Positions 20,317-29,062 of a stretch of 37,480 nt of DNA are shown here, one piece after another. The notes beneath the pieces were generated by a model that worked only from the letters and a program-made list of their open reading frames with translations, was not told where the DNA came from and did not search any database. Each line of letters opens with the position of its first letter. Within the stretch, counting starts at the first letter, position 1. Origin of the DNA: an uncultured Erythrobacter sp. GTDB lineage: Bacteria > Pseudomonadota > Alphaproteobacteria > Sphingomonadales > Sphingomonadaceae. The position numbers and the translations under genes were made by a program. The DNA lies in the NCBI GenBank assembly GCA_938015255.1, contig CALLQC010000070.1:1-37480 (forward strand). The letters are read 5' to 3'.

Positions 20317-21431
20317 ACACAGTCATACCTGCCCCGATTGCCCGTCAACCATGGAGCATGCTGATCCCGCTATTCCTGCTTGTCGGGTTTGGGGCAGCAG
20401 TGTTGTATTCAGCGGGCGGCGGGTCAATGAGCCCGTTTGCATCGTCTCACCTCTTGCGATTTGGTGTCGCGATGGTGATGGCGTCTGTTATCGCCTCATT
20501 ACCGCGCGAACTCGTGAAGTTTCTGACGTATCCCGCTTATGTCGCTGTGCTTCTACTGCTGATCGCGGTTGAAATTATCGGGCAGGTTGGCGGGGGCAGC
20601 CAAAGATGGCTCGATCTCGGTTTCATGGTTCTTCAGCCGTCAGAGCTGATGAAACCTGTCGTCGTGGTAACACTGGCCCATTTTTACGCCAGCCTGCCGC
20701 TCGGTATGATTACGAGCTGGCGTGCCCTTCTGGTGCCAGGCGCATTTATTGCGGTTCCCGTGGCATTTGTGCTGTTGCAGCCTGATCTGGGGACATCGCT
20801 CGCAATCGCATTTGGCGGAGTGGTCGTAATGCTATTGGCCGGATTGCCGCTTAAATGGTTTCTGGGTGCCGGCGCCGCAGCGGCAGCGGCGGCGCCCGCC
20901 TTATTCTATCTTGCGCTGCAGCCGTACCAACAACGCCGGGTTCTAACGATGTTCAATCCAGAGGCAGATCCGCTCGGCGCGGGCTATCACATTACCCAAT
21001 CGAAAATCGCAATCGGTTCCGGTGGCATTTTCGGAAAAGGCTTCAACAACGGGTCGCAAAGCCACCTGCAATACCTGCCAGAACCGCACACAGACTTTGT
21101 ATTCGCCACCATGGCTGAAGAATGGGGCTTTATCGGCGGCCTGTTTGTAATCGGAATGTTTGCTCTGATCCTGCGCTGGGGTTGGCGAGTGGCTATGGAT
21201 GCGCGGGACCGCTTCTCAAGCTTGCTGGCCGCCGGTATGGTGGCAACAATCTTTTTCTACATCGCGGTCAATTTGCTCATGGTCATGGGCTTCGCACCTG
21301 TTGTTGGCATCCCCTTGCCGTTCATGAGCCACGGGGGATCATCCATGCTCACCAACATGATCTGCATCGGCGCGTTGATGATGGTGAACAGCTGGAACCG
21401 ACGCGCGCCAAGGACGGGATTGGCAGGTTAG
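20313..21431 (+). CDS. rodA: rod shape-determining protein RodA
   Basis: 372 aa SEDS protein; QPDLGTSLAIAFGGVVVMLLAG, GSGGIFGKGFNNGSQSHLQYLPEPHTDFVFA. Confidence 0.95.
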   Translation: MNTVIPAPIARQPWSMLIPLFLLVGFGAAVLYSAGGGSMSPFASSHLLRFGVAMVMASVIASLPRELVKFLTYPAYVAVLLLLIAVEIIGQVGGGSQRWLDLGFMVLQPSELMKPVVVVTLAHFYASLPLGMITSWRALLVPGAFIAVPVAFVLLQPDLGTSLAIAFGGVVVMLLAGLPLKWFLGAGAAAAAAAPALFYLALQPYQQRRVLTMFNPEADPLGAGYHITQSKIAIGSGGIFGKGFNNGSQSHLQYLPEPHTDFVFATMAEEWGFIGGLFVIGMFALILRWGWRVAMDARDRFSSLLAAGMVATIFFYIAVNLLMVMGFAPVVGIPLPFMSHGGSSMLTNMICIGALMMVNSWNRRAPRTGLAG

Positions 21432-21434
21432 ACT

Positions 21435-22145
21435 TCAGGGGGAGACAAGGCCCAGTTTCAACGCCTTGACCACCGCCCCTACTCTGTCCGCTTCGCCAAG
21501 TTTCGCATAGATCCGCTTCGAATAGGTTTTTACCGTATCAGGCGAGATTGCCAGTATGTCAGCAATGACCGAGGCAGATTTGCCCCGGGCAATCCAATCC
21601 AGAACCTCTTGCTCCCTTTGTGATAACTCGACCGGCTCATGCGCCTTGTCGAGCAGCACACAGACCCGCTGATGCGCTGCCTGGGCGACTGCGCGCACAG
21701 TTCCAAGATTGTCGGCACCAACACGATCAAGCGGTTTGCCAAAGTCGAAGGAACCATAAGCGGTTCTCCCCTTGGGGCCGAATAGCGGAAGGCCAAAGCC
21801 ATGGACCAAGCCAAATCGCTTCATCGCTGCGAAGTATTCTTCGTTCTCGGGCGTGTTTGGTCCGAAATTCTGCGCGTCTTTCCATGTCAGCAGCGCAGCG
21901 TGTTTGATCGTTCTTTCAGGTATTGGATCTTTTTGGCGAAAGTCCGATTCGTCATAACACTTGAGCCAGGCCGGGTCGAAGCCTTGCGCATGCACAACTG
22001 TTCGCTCCGATGTCGGCGGTTCAAAAAGAGGTGTAAAATGATAGCTTTGCCGAACTATACCTTGTTGCTCGGCAATTTCGACAGCCGCCCACATTACTTC
22101 GCTGACTTCGCGTAATGCTTCTATCCGGGCGAAATGTGATTGCAT
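21435..22145 (-). CDS. LuxR family transcriptional regulator with autoinducer-binding domain (LuxR solo)
   Basis: 236 aa; WLKCYDESDFRQKDP...LLTW autoinducer-binding pattern and ELSQREQEVLDWIARGKSASVIADILAISPDTVKTYSKRIYAKL HTH. Confidence 0.88.
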   Translation of the reverse strand: MQSHFARIEALREVSEVMWAAVEIAEQQGIVRQSYHFTPLFEPPTSERTVVHAQGFDPAWLKCYDESDFRQKDPIPERTIKHAALLTWKDAQNFGPNTPENEEYFAAMKRFGLVHGFGLPLFGPKGRTAYGSFDFGKPLDRVGADNLGTVRAVAQAAHQRVCVLLDKAHEPVELSQREQEVLDWIARGKSASVIADILAISPDTVKTYSKRIYAKLGEADRVGAVVKALKLGLVSP

Positions 22146-22291
22146 CGTTACACTGTTTTACACCACGTCACCCAACTAGGCGACTTTCCGTAAACGTCAA
22201 CTAAGCCCATAAGGAGGACGGTCGTTCGCAAGATCGCCCGCGTTCGGGTCGTAAGTCCGGCTCTGCCGGATACTAAGTTGAGCGCGAAAGC

Positions 22292-22331
22292 CCTGGCGGC
22301 GGGTTCCCCCCCAACGGACCCTGTCGCCAGG
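22292..22331 (+). ncRNA. putative structured RNA / 5'-leader hairpin with C-rich loop
   Basis: CCTGGCG ... CGCCAGG outer stem, inner GGGT(t)CC/GGACCC stem, CCCCC-containing loop; more small hairpins upstream (22240-22280). Confidence 0.35.
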
Positions 22332-22358
22332 CACCAGTTTACAAAAACGGAGACTTCG

Positions 22359-22697
22359 ATGTTTCGCTTGCGCGGAAAAGGTGCAGAAATGCGGAAAAAA
22401 TTGGCCTCATTCACGCGGGTCAAGGACGCTTCGGCCGACCCTGTTTCGTTGTGCGCGCGCGCAATCATGGATGCACTTTCTGCTCGTGAGCAAGAAGGTG
22501 AAACCACGACACTGCGCCAGCTTCATCTGGTGACCGACTTTTCGCAGCGCGAAGCGCTGAAAGCAGTTGCTGCGCTAGAGGAGCTTGAGCTCGTAGAGGT
22601 TGATCGCAACCTTCACGACGCGCTGGAATCGCGCATCGACCTCACAGAGGAGATGCGCAAGCGGCTCGCTGACAGCAATCGCCGCAGCGCAGCATAA
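22359..22697 (+). CDS. small hypothetical protein, possible winged-helix-like
   Basis: 112 aa from ATG with GGAG ahead; TLRQLHLVTDFSQREALKAVAALEELELVEVDRN resembles an HTH/wing layout. Confidence 0.55.
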   Translation: MFRLRGKGAEMRKKLASFTRVKDASADPVSLCARAIMDALSAREQEGETTTLRQLHLVTDFSQREALKAVAALEELELVEVDRNLHDALESRIDLTEEMRKRLADSNRRSAA

Positions 22698-22802
22698 AAC
22701 CTTTTCATCCGCGAAATGGTCGCTATATGCAGCGCCTCCGGAGATTCTAGGCGCATCGTCTGATGCCATGAAATTCCGGATCTCCGATGCTTCAATCGGC
22801 AC

Positions 22803-22878
<76 letters not shown>

Positions 22879-22892
22879 AACTTTCCAAGCGG

Positions 22893-23585
22893 TTAGTCGG
22901 AATTCTCGTCAGACGCGATTTGCGGTTTGTGAGCATTTTGTGAGGTGCCCAGTGATGGGTCTCGCAAAATCGGCAGGAGCACGCTCTCAAGCGAATCAAT
23001 CGCCTCATCGACAGCGACGCCAATCGGATTACGTTCGGGGACGGTCATTCCCATATCCCACATGTCTTGCTCAATCTTCGTTGTGAAATCGTGGTCAGTC
23101 CTTTTGTCGGTCGAATACATATCGGCAGACACATTCACTCGCGTCACCTGCTGCCAAAGTTTTTGAAGCTGTGCTTCGACGTCTTCACCGAAATACGCCC
23201 TCGCCTTCGGCATAACGTCGAAGATGCGCTCCCAATCAGCATCATATCGTTTCAAGCGCAGTCGGATTAACTGCCCTTGTTGTGCTTGCCGCTGCTTGTC
23301 TTCGGGAAGGCTCTGATACCATTTCGCACCTTTGAGGATCTCGTGCGCCGCTTCACTCTCGTTGCCGCCGCTCATGGGACTTCGAACGGCCGCAAGATTG
23401 CGTTTGATGCGATAGGCGAGCGTCAACACATCATCGGCTGTTTCAAGTCGACGTTCGAACAACTTCTCTTGTCGAAAGCCGTCGATGGTGTTCGCTGCGC
23501 GCCACGCCGCGTAAACAACCGCAGCCACGCCAGCCCACGACGCGAGGGCTCCGATCATCGATCCTGTTGCCGCCCAATCAATCAT
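22893..23585 (-). CDS. membrane-anchored hypothetical protein, partner of TIR protein
   Basis: 230 aa; N-terminal TM GSMIGALASWAGVAAVVYAAWRAA then soluble helical domain; start codon overlaps the TIR stop (TAATG). Confidence 0.7.
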   Translation of the reverse strand: MIDWAATGSMIGALASWAGVAAVVYAAWRAANTIDGFRQEKLFERRLETADDVLTLAYRIKRNLAAVRSPMSGGNESEAAHEILKGAKWYQSLPEDKQRQAQQGQLIRLRLKRYDADWERIFDVMPKARAYFGEDVEAQLQKLWQQVTRVNVSADMYSTDKRTDHDFTTKIEQDMWDMGMTVPERNPIGVAVDEAIDSLESVLLPILRDPSLGTSQNAHKPQIASDENSD

Positions 23586-24679
23586 TAGAACGGCACATCG
23601 TCGTCGAGGTCATCGTATCCACCCTTAGTGTTTTGATCGACCAGCTTCCTGTCCTTGATGACCCAACTGCCGTCGGTGGCACTATCTAGATATTTGATCA
23701 GCCTGCGATGGTGATTCACAAGATAAGCTGCTCGATACAATTGATCGTTCTTTGCGAACGCAGCTACGATCTTCGAAACCTGCTCCTGCGTCAGTTTCTC
23801 AACGTGTGACTTAAGCCTTTCAAACCGAGAGCGAGCATCTGACCAATCCTGAGCGCCGCAGAAGCTGTTTACGAGAATGTCGTTCAATCGTTCTAGTCTC
23901 CGAAGGCGGTCGCCAATGGTGGGAAACAAATCCTTTGCCGCCTTGATCGGATTATCGAGAGAACCTTTTTGCGCTTGCTTCTTCGAGATGAACCCACGCG
24001 GATCCTTTTTTCCGACTTTAAGCGAAATTACAGGAACGCCTCGCCCAAGCGCATAACCCACCTCCTGCATGCAATAGACGGAGTCATGGAAATCGTCGGT
24101 AACTACGGCGACCATCAACTCCATTGTGTCTAACCCATCTTCGATGACTTTTTGCCATTCTTCATCGGCGGGGATCGTTTCGTGTGCAACGAAGCAGGAC
24201 ATTCCGTAGCCTTCGAGTGCGTCTGCGAGATTTTGCACTCGCGCCTTTTCACCATCACGGTGGCTGATGAAAATGCGCGCTAGGCCCGGTTTCCAAATAG
24301 AGACGTGATCGGGGTTGACTGTTGGCTTATCGGAAAACGGCGTCGCGCCTTGGTACTCTGGATCATTCTCGTCTTCGGCTTCAAGCAAGACATCGTGGAC
24401 GTGTTCGTTTTGAGCCGTTGAGATACGCTGAATGTCCGCCTGAATGGCATTGGAGAGTATCGTCAGGTCGTCCGGTTCTATCTCAGCTAACGCCTCCATA
24501 GGAGCAAATAGCACAAGCGAGTGTCCTGTGCTTTCGTTGTAGTTATCGAAATCCACGCCCTCACGGAGTTCCCAACGTCCGTTCGCGATTAGGCCGTGAC
24601 GAGTAGAGTCCTTCTTCCGTTCGTAAACAGCGGCAAGCTGTTTCAAATACTTTGGCATCTTTGTCCGCAATACACTCAT
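23585..24679 (-). CDS. TIR domain-containing protein with SSB-tip-like C-terminus
   Basis: 364 aa; ARIFISHRDGEKARVQNLADALEGYGMSCFVAHETIPADEEWQKVIEDGLDTMELMVAVVTDDFHDSVYCMQEVGYALGRGVPVISLKVG is TIR-like; ends YDDLDDDVPF. Confidence 0.85.
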   Translation of the reverse strand: MSVLRTKMPKYLKQLAAVYERKKDSTRHGLIANGRWELREGVDFDNYNESTGHSLVLFAPMEALAEIEPDDLTILSNAIQADIQRISTAQNEHVHDVLLEAEDENDPEYQGATPFSDKPTVNPDHVSIWKPGLARIFISHRDGEKARVQNLADALEGYGMSCFVAHETIPADEEWQKVIEDGLDTMELMVAVVTDDFHDSVYCMQEVGYALGRGVPVISLKVGKKDPRGFISKKQAQKGSLDNPIKAAKDLFPTIGDRLRRLERLNDILVNSFCGAQDWSDARSRFERLKSHVEKLTQEQVSKIVAAFAKNDQLYRAAYLVNHHRRLIKYLDSATDGSWVIKDRKLVDQNTKGGYDDLDDDVPF

Positions 24680-24944
24680 CCCAATACTCTACTCCGAGTC
24701 GATTTGGTCGCATAGGTTCGTCCGATCAGTCTCCACCGTTTAGACAGGCAACTGATTTTGTTGCTTAATCTGCTTGCACATTCAGCGTCCATCGATCAGA
24801 ACGTGAGCATGTTGATCGAACCTACCTTCTGCATCGGACGCATTCGACGCGCCAACTGAGGGCCACGGCAAAAGCCGGTGACGCCTCAGCCATGGTCTGA
24901 TCGGCGGCACGTTCTTGGCCGGTCATGCAGAAGGGTTTCATCCC

Positions 24945-25208
24945 ATGACCAGTATGCCGAAGGGTCGTCAGACCCATGTCATTGCGAATGCTCTCGCGAC
25001 CGCCATTGTCTTCTTTGACGAAGTGATCGAGGAGAAGCGCTACATTCGCCACAGGGACGTCGGCGATATGCGCAAGCTGCTCGCTCAGCACAACGGCGAG
25101 AAAGTGTATCTGCTTGAGGCGAAGAACCGCCTCCGCGTTTGGCCTCAATCGCAAGAGGAAGCGATGGAGCTCGCTAAAGCGTTCGTCGCCGAGATCAACG
25201 CGGAATGA
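24945..25208 (+). CDS. hypothetical protein
   Basis: 87 aa from MTSMPKGRQTHVIANALATAIVFFDEVIEEK...; ATGA overlap with next ORF. Confidence 0.55.
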   Translation: MTSMPKGRQTHVIANALATAIVFFDEVIEEKRYIRHRDVGDMRKLLAQHNGEKVYLLEAKNRLRVWPQSQEEAMELAKAFVAEINAE

Positions 25209-25600
25209 CGACTATCTTCCATTTGGGAACGCCGAAGAACGACGGGTGGCAGTGGCTCGAAAATCGCTACTGTCGCCGTCGGCTTGTCTCGCTCTATCAG
25301 GGCTACCGTGCGCCGGTTCTGCAATGGGCGCGCGATACAAGGGCCTGTCGCGACGAATATGCGCAAGCGATGGCGGAAGGTCGGGAACACGACGACTTTG
25401 CGTTCTACGCCCGTCGCTACCCCGCTCTGAGGCAGAAGATCGCGCTCACCCATGAGCTGCATTTTTGCGCCCGCGAGAACACCGGAGGAGCAGGTTGGGA
25501 AGACTACAAGAGAAATTTCCTGTCGCTCGCTGACAGGTCGCGTGGTCTGCAGATTTTCAAACAGGCGGATCGAGGTAAACTATGCGTTCCGATCGTCTGA
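25205..25600 (+). CDS. hypothetical protein
   Basis: 131 aa; translationally coupled to the previous ORF (ATGA). Confidence 0.5.
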   Translation: MTTIFHLGTPKNDGWQWLENRYCRRRLVSLYQGYRAPVLQWARDTRACRDEYAQAMAEGREHDDFAFYARRYPALRQKIALTHELHFCARENTGGAGWEDYKRNFLSLADRSRGLQIFKQADRGKLCVPIV

Positions 25601-25762
25601 TACATTGTCAGCAGACCGCTTCTCGTCTGCATACTTTGAACTATCGACGACCAGCATGCCATCGCGGCGGACCGCGTGCTTTCGCACCTCAGTCCAACTT
25701 CGCCCGAACCGCTCGAATGTCTGGCGCGCGACTTGCAATGATTTGTCGGAGTTTATCCGCAT
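25580..25762 (-). CDS. possible small ORF
   Basis: 60 aa MRINSDKSLQVARQTFERFGRSWTEVRKHAVRRDGMLVVDSSKYADEK...; hydrophilic and protein-like but unsupported by homology. Confidence 0.25.
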   Translation of the reverse strand: MRINSDKSLQVARQTFERFGRSWTEVRKHAVRRDGMLVVDSSKYADEKRSADNVSDDRNA

Positions 25763-25855
25763 AGGGCAATTGTAAACGAGGCTGGCGAAAATAAAAATGG
25801 TAGCATTCATTTTTGGAACCGACCGCAGTTTGGGAGTGAGAGGCGGCGTAGTAAC

Positions 25856-26218
25856 ATGAGCGAAATACCAATGTTCGAACGCAAATGGCCAGTGCCACAA
25901 ACCGGAGCTGAGGCGGCGGACCTCGCCATAGCGCTGATGATTACCAAGAAACAGTTGGCTTCTGTGATTGACGTTTCACCATCTTCGCTATCTCGGCCGA
26001 AGCTGTCTGATAGTACTAAGAAGCAGCTTCGCCCTCTTCTCGACGTTTTCAATCCCGCGATATGGATGGCGCGAGATGAGAAGCGCGCTGCATTCTGGAT
26101 GAGCCACCAGCACCCGCAAGGAATGGGTCCTGATAGCCCGCTAGACTGGATCGCGAAAGGCAAAGCACAAATGGTTAAGTCCGCACAGGAAGCTGTACTT
26201 ACAGGTTGGTACGAATAG
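25856..26218 (+). CDS. MbcA/ParS/Xre-like antitoxin (toxin-binding domain-like)
   Basis: 120 aa; N-terminal HTH-like ITKKQLASVIDVSPSSLSR; C-terminal AFWMSHQHPQGMGPDSPLDWIAKGKAQMVKSAQEAVLTGWYE resembles the DUF2384-type domain. Confidence 0.6.
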   Translation: MSEIPMFERKWPVPQTGAEAADLAIALMITKKQLASVIDVSPSSLSRPKLSDSTKKQLRPLLDVFNPAIWMARDEKRAAFWMSHQHPQGMGPDSPLDWIAKGKAQMVKSAQEAVLTGWYE

Positions 26219-26354
26219 CCGAACCTACGCTAGGGGAAATAGTGCAGAACGGATCTTGGCGAATGACGGCTTTGCGCCCCAGTCTAAGACCTAGCCATTC
26301 AAGATCTTAGTCCCTGAAAGCGGACATTCTCTGAGGCCATTCCGGCCAAGGAGA

Positions 26355-26993
26355 ATGACAATGACGTATTCACATTTTGACCCTGCTGCTCAAAACCGAG
26401 TGCCTTGGAACTTTGGCGCGAAAATCGGCCCAAAACGACCATTCAACCAAAAGCAGATTTGGGCGATCCGCTTCTTCCTAGATCGGGAGGAACGCATCAG
26501 AGACCGAGCGCTGTTTGATTTGGCGATCGATAGCAAGCTACGAGGCTGTGATCTCGTTGAGCTGAAGATTGGTGACCTAGTAAGTGGTCCGGAAATCAGG
26601 AGGCGCGCGACGATAACGCAGCGCAAGACGGGACGCCCCGTTCAGTTCGAGATAGCGGCAGACACGCGAGCAAGCCTGTTTGCCTGGCTGGAACTAAGAG
26701 GAGGTGACGTCGAAGACTTTGTCTTTCCGAGCCGAGTGGATCACACCCGTCATTTGAGCACGCGACAATACGCTCGGCTTGTCGATGAGTGGGTTGAAGC
26801 GTTTGGCCTGCGTCCGGAGGAGTACGGCACACATTCGCTTCGTCGAACGAAGGCCTCGATCATCTACAAGGCCACAGGGAACATCCGAGCGATCCAAATT
26901 CTGCTTGGTCATTCCAAGATTGAAAACACAGTCCGATACCTTGGCGTCGACATAGAAGACGCTCTTACACTCGCCGAGAAGACCGAGATCTGA
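26355..26993 (+). CDS. short tyrosine-type recombinase/integrase
   Basis: 212 aa; LRGCDLVELKIGDL (Arg I), HSLRRTKASIIYK (HxxR), LGHSKIENTVRYLGVD (H..Y). Confidence 0.9.
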   Translation: MTMTYSHFDPAAQNRVPWNFGAKIGPKRPFNQKQIWAIRFFLDREERIRDRALFDLAIDSKLRGCDLVELKIGDLVSGPEIRRRATITQRKTGRPVQFEIAADTRASLFAWLELRGGDVEDFVFPSRVDHTRHLSTRQYARLVDEWVEAFGLRPEEYGTHSLRRTKASIIYKATGNIRAIQILLGHSKIENTVRYLGVDIEDALTLAEKTEI

Positions 26994-27124
26994 CTGGAGT
27001 TGGGCGCTGGCCTAAACCTAGTCAGCGTCCGCTTCTGGAGGTGAAAGCGGGCTTTCCGATCAAGATGCTCGATTTCGGTTGAGACCAGTTCGCGCTCCAC
27101 AAATGAGCCCCTTCTCGCGCCCGC

Positions 27125-27184
27125 TTGGCGTGGATGGGCAAGACTCTGGCGGAGTCCGGCAAGAGCCTTAGGCGAATTGAGCCT
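27125..27184 (+). repeat. copy A of 60-bp imperfect direct repeat
   Basis: About 40/60 identities to 33569-33628 without gaps; core TCTGGCGGAGTCCGGCAAG. Confidence 0.6.
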
Positions 27185-27195
27185 AGCTCAGTTGA

Positions 27196-27906
27196 ATGAC
27201 TGCTCTATTCAACACCCAATCACGCTTTCGGCCCCTCATCGATTTCTGCGCGATTGTTGCGCTCGGTTACCTGCTGAAGATTGTTCTTGACCAGTTCATC
27301 TGGCGTTACAGCGGACCGGTCTCGCTCGGGATCATGTTGTCAGTCATCTTCTTCTATCTGAGATCCATGGGAGAAAACTGGTCGTGGATTGGCCTGGTCA
27401 AGATCAAGTCGAGAAAAGGCTTCGCACTGCTGCCGTTCCAGGCATTGCTTGCGCTCTTTGCGATCCTGGCGACCGCCTCCGCTCTTAGCCTCGCTGGTGA
27501 AGCGCTTGGATTGGACTACATGAAGCCCGACAATTCCAGAGCTCAAGATCGCTTTGGTGATGTTGCAGGCAATACGCGGCTCTACATTTTCTGGTTGGCG
27601 ATAGTTTGGTTCGCCGGTCCCGCTGAAGAATTGTACTTTCGAGGTTTCATGATCGGGAAGCTGCGCGAGGCATTGGGTAACTCGACCTGGGCGAGCGCGC
27701 TCAGTGTGCTGGTACCCGCCCTGATCTTCGGCCTTGGCCATGTCTACTATTCGGGGCTGCGCGGGCTCGTCACTACCGGCGGCATAGCGGTGACCCTGGG
27801 CGTTCTTTATATCCTGTATAAGCGCAATATCTGGCCTCTCATGATTGCTCATGGAGCCGCCAACACTCTTACTTTCACGGTGGTCTACCTTCAGCTGGAA
27901 GCCTAA
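27196..27906 (+). CDS. CPBP family intramembrane glutamic endopeptidase
   Basis: 236 aa, multi-TM; AEELYFRGFMIGKL (EExxxR), FGLGHVYY, MIAHGAANT. Confidence 0.88.
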   Translation: MTALFNTQSRFRPLIDFCAIVALGYLLKIVLDQFIWRYSGPVSLGIMLSVIFFYLRSMGENWSWIGLVKIKSRKGFALLPFQALLALFAILATASALSLAGEALGLDYMKPDNSRAQDRFGDVAGNTRLYIFWLAIVWFAGPAEELYFRGFMIGKLREALGNSTWASALSVLVPALIFGLGHVYYSGLRGLVTTGGIAVTLGVLYILYKRNIWPLMIAHGAANTLTFTVVYLQLEA

Positions 27907-27959
27907 CTTGCGGTCACTGGCGCAGTTGGTAAGTTGCCCCCAGATCAGTGGGGCATGCA

Positions 27960-28970
27960 ATGAGCGAGATCACATCTCTCTACGTTCACAAGGTTCTCTC
28001 CCATGTTGGTGGAGGCGTTGAGACACGAGACCTGCTGGAGAGCATGGGTGTCCCGACCGATGGAACAATAGACCCCAAGCTGATGGTTGCAGCCGATCAG
28101 TTCTATGATTTCTTTGCAACCTTGGCGCAGCGCGATCCTGACGGATTGACGTTGCCTCTTCGCATTGGCGCCACGATGAAGAGTGATGAGTACGGTGCTT
28201 TTGGTCTTGCCTGGAAATCTGCACCGAACTTGCGCGGATCGTTTGTGAGATCGGCGCGCTACGGCCACGTGCTCGGCAACGCAGAAACCTATAGCCTTGA
28301 GCAAGGCAAGGATGGCTGGTTCTTCAGCCTGGATAAGGCAGGCAATGCTGGGCCAGGTATGCTTCTTTCAAACGAGGCCAGCATGTCCTCGGTAATGACC
28401 ATATGCCAAGAAGTTGCTTCTCAGCCCTTTCAGCAGCTCGGTGTCTTCTTCAAGCATGGCGCGCGCGGTGCCCCCGCCGTCTATGAGAAGCACTTTAACT
28501 GCCCAGTTCATTTTAACTCTGGACGCGACGCATTGCTTGTCAGCGATGAAAGCCTTGATGTGCCCAACAAGCTTGGTGATGAGACTATTGCTCAGTTCTT
28601 TGACCAACATCTCGAAGCAGAGCTTGCAAAGCATGCCGAGCCAGAAAGCCTTGATAAACGAGTGCGCATGGTGGTCGCCAAAATGCTGAGCGAAGGTGTG
28701 CCAACCCTTTCAACCGTCGCAGGATCGCTTGGAATGAGCGCGCGGACCCTGCAACGAAGGCTCTCAGATCAGGAAAAGTCCTTTCAAAGCCTCGTGGATC
28801 AGGCGCGCAGAGAGCTCTCCCAACAACTGCTTCGTGAGACAAATTATAGCCTTGCAGAGATAGCCTTTCTCACCGGTTTTGCTGAACAAAGCGGCTTTAC
28901 TCGAGCTTTCAAGCGTTGGGCGGGCGAAACGCCCCGCTCTTATCGTTTGGAGTCACAAACAGGCCGCTGA
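27960..28970 (+). CDS. AraC family transcriptional regulator (arabinose-binding-like N-terminal domain)
   Basis: C-terminal LSTVAGSLGMSARTLQRRLSDQEKSFQSLVDQARRELSQQLLRETNYSLAEIAFLTGFAEQSGFTRAFKRWAGETPRSYR. Confidence 0.92.
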   Translation: MSEITSLYVHKVLSHVGGGVETRDLLESMGVPTDGTIDPKLMVAADQFYDFFATLAQRDPDGLTLPLRIGATMKSDEYGAFGLAWKSAPNLRGSFVRSARYGHVLGNAETYSLEQGKDGWFFSLDKAGNAGPGMLLSNEASMSSVMTICQEVASQPFQQLGVFFKHGARGAPAVYEKHFNCPVHFNSGRDALLVSDESLDVPNKLGDETIAQFFDQHLEAELAKHAEPESLDKRVRMVVAKMLSEGVPTLSTVAGSLGMSARTLQRRLSDQEKSFQSLVDQARRELSQQLLRETNYSLAEIAFLTGFAEQSGFTRAFKRWAGETPRSYRLESQTGR

Positions 28971-29062
28971 CGCCATTTGCACAAATCTTGTCGTTGTCGG
29001 GCAAGAGACACTGAGGCTACTCACCTATCCCAAGCTTGTCTCCAACAAACAGGAACAAGCAC

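Noticed and set aside
22200-22340. 6S RNA or SRP RNA assignment for the structured intergenic region
   Set aside because: Sequence does not show the conserved SRP tetraloop or a convincing 6S architecture; left as unassigned.
24822-25154. - strand ORF opposite the 24945 gene
   Set aside because: Compositionally a shadow ORF; weaker than the coupled + strand pair.
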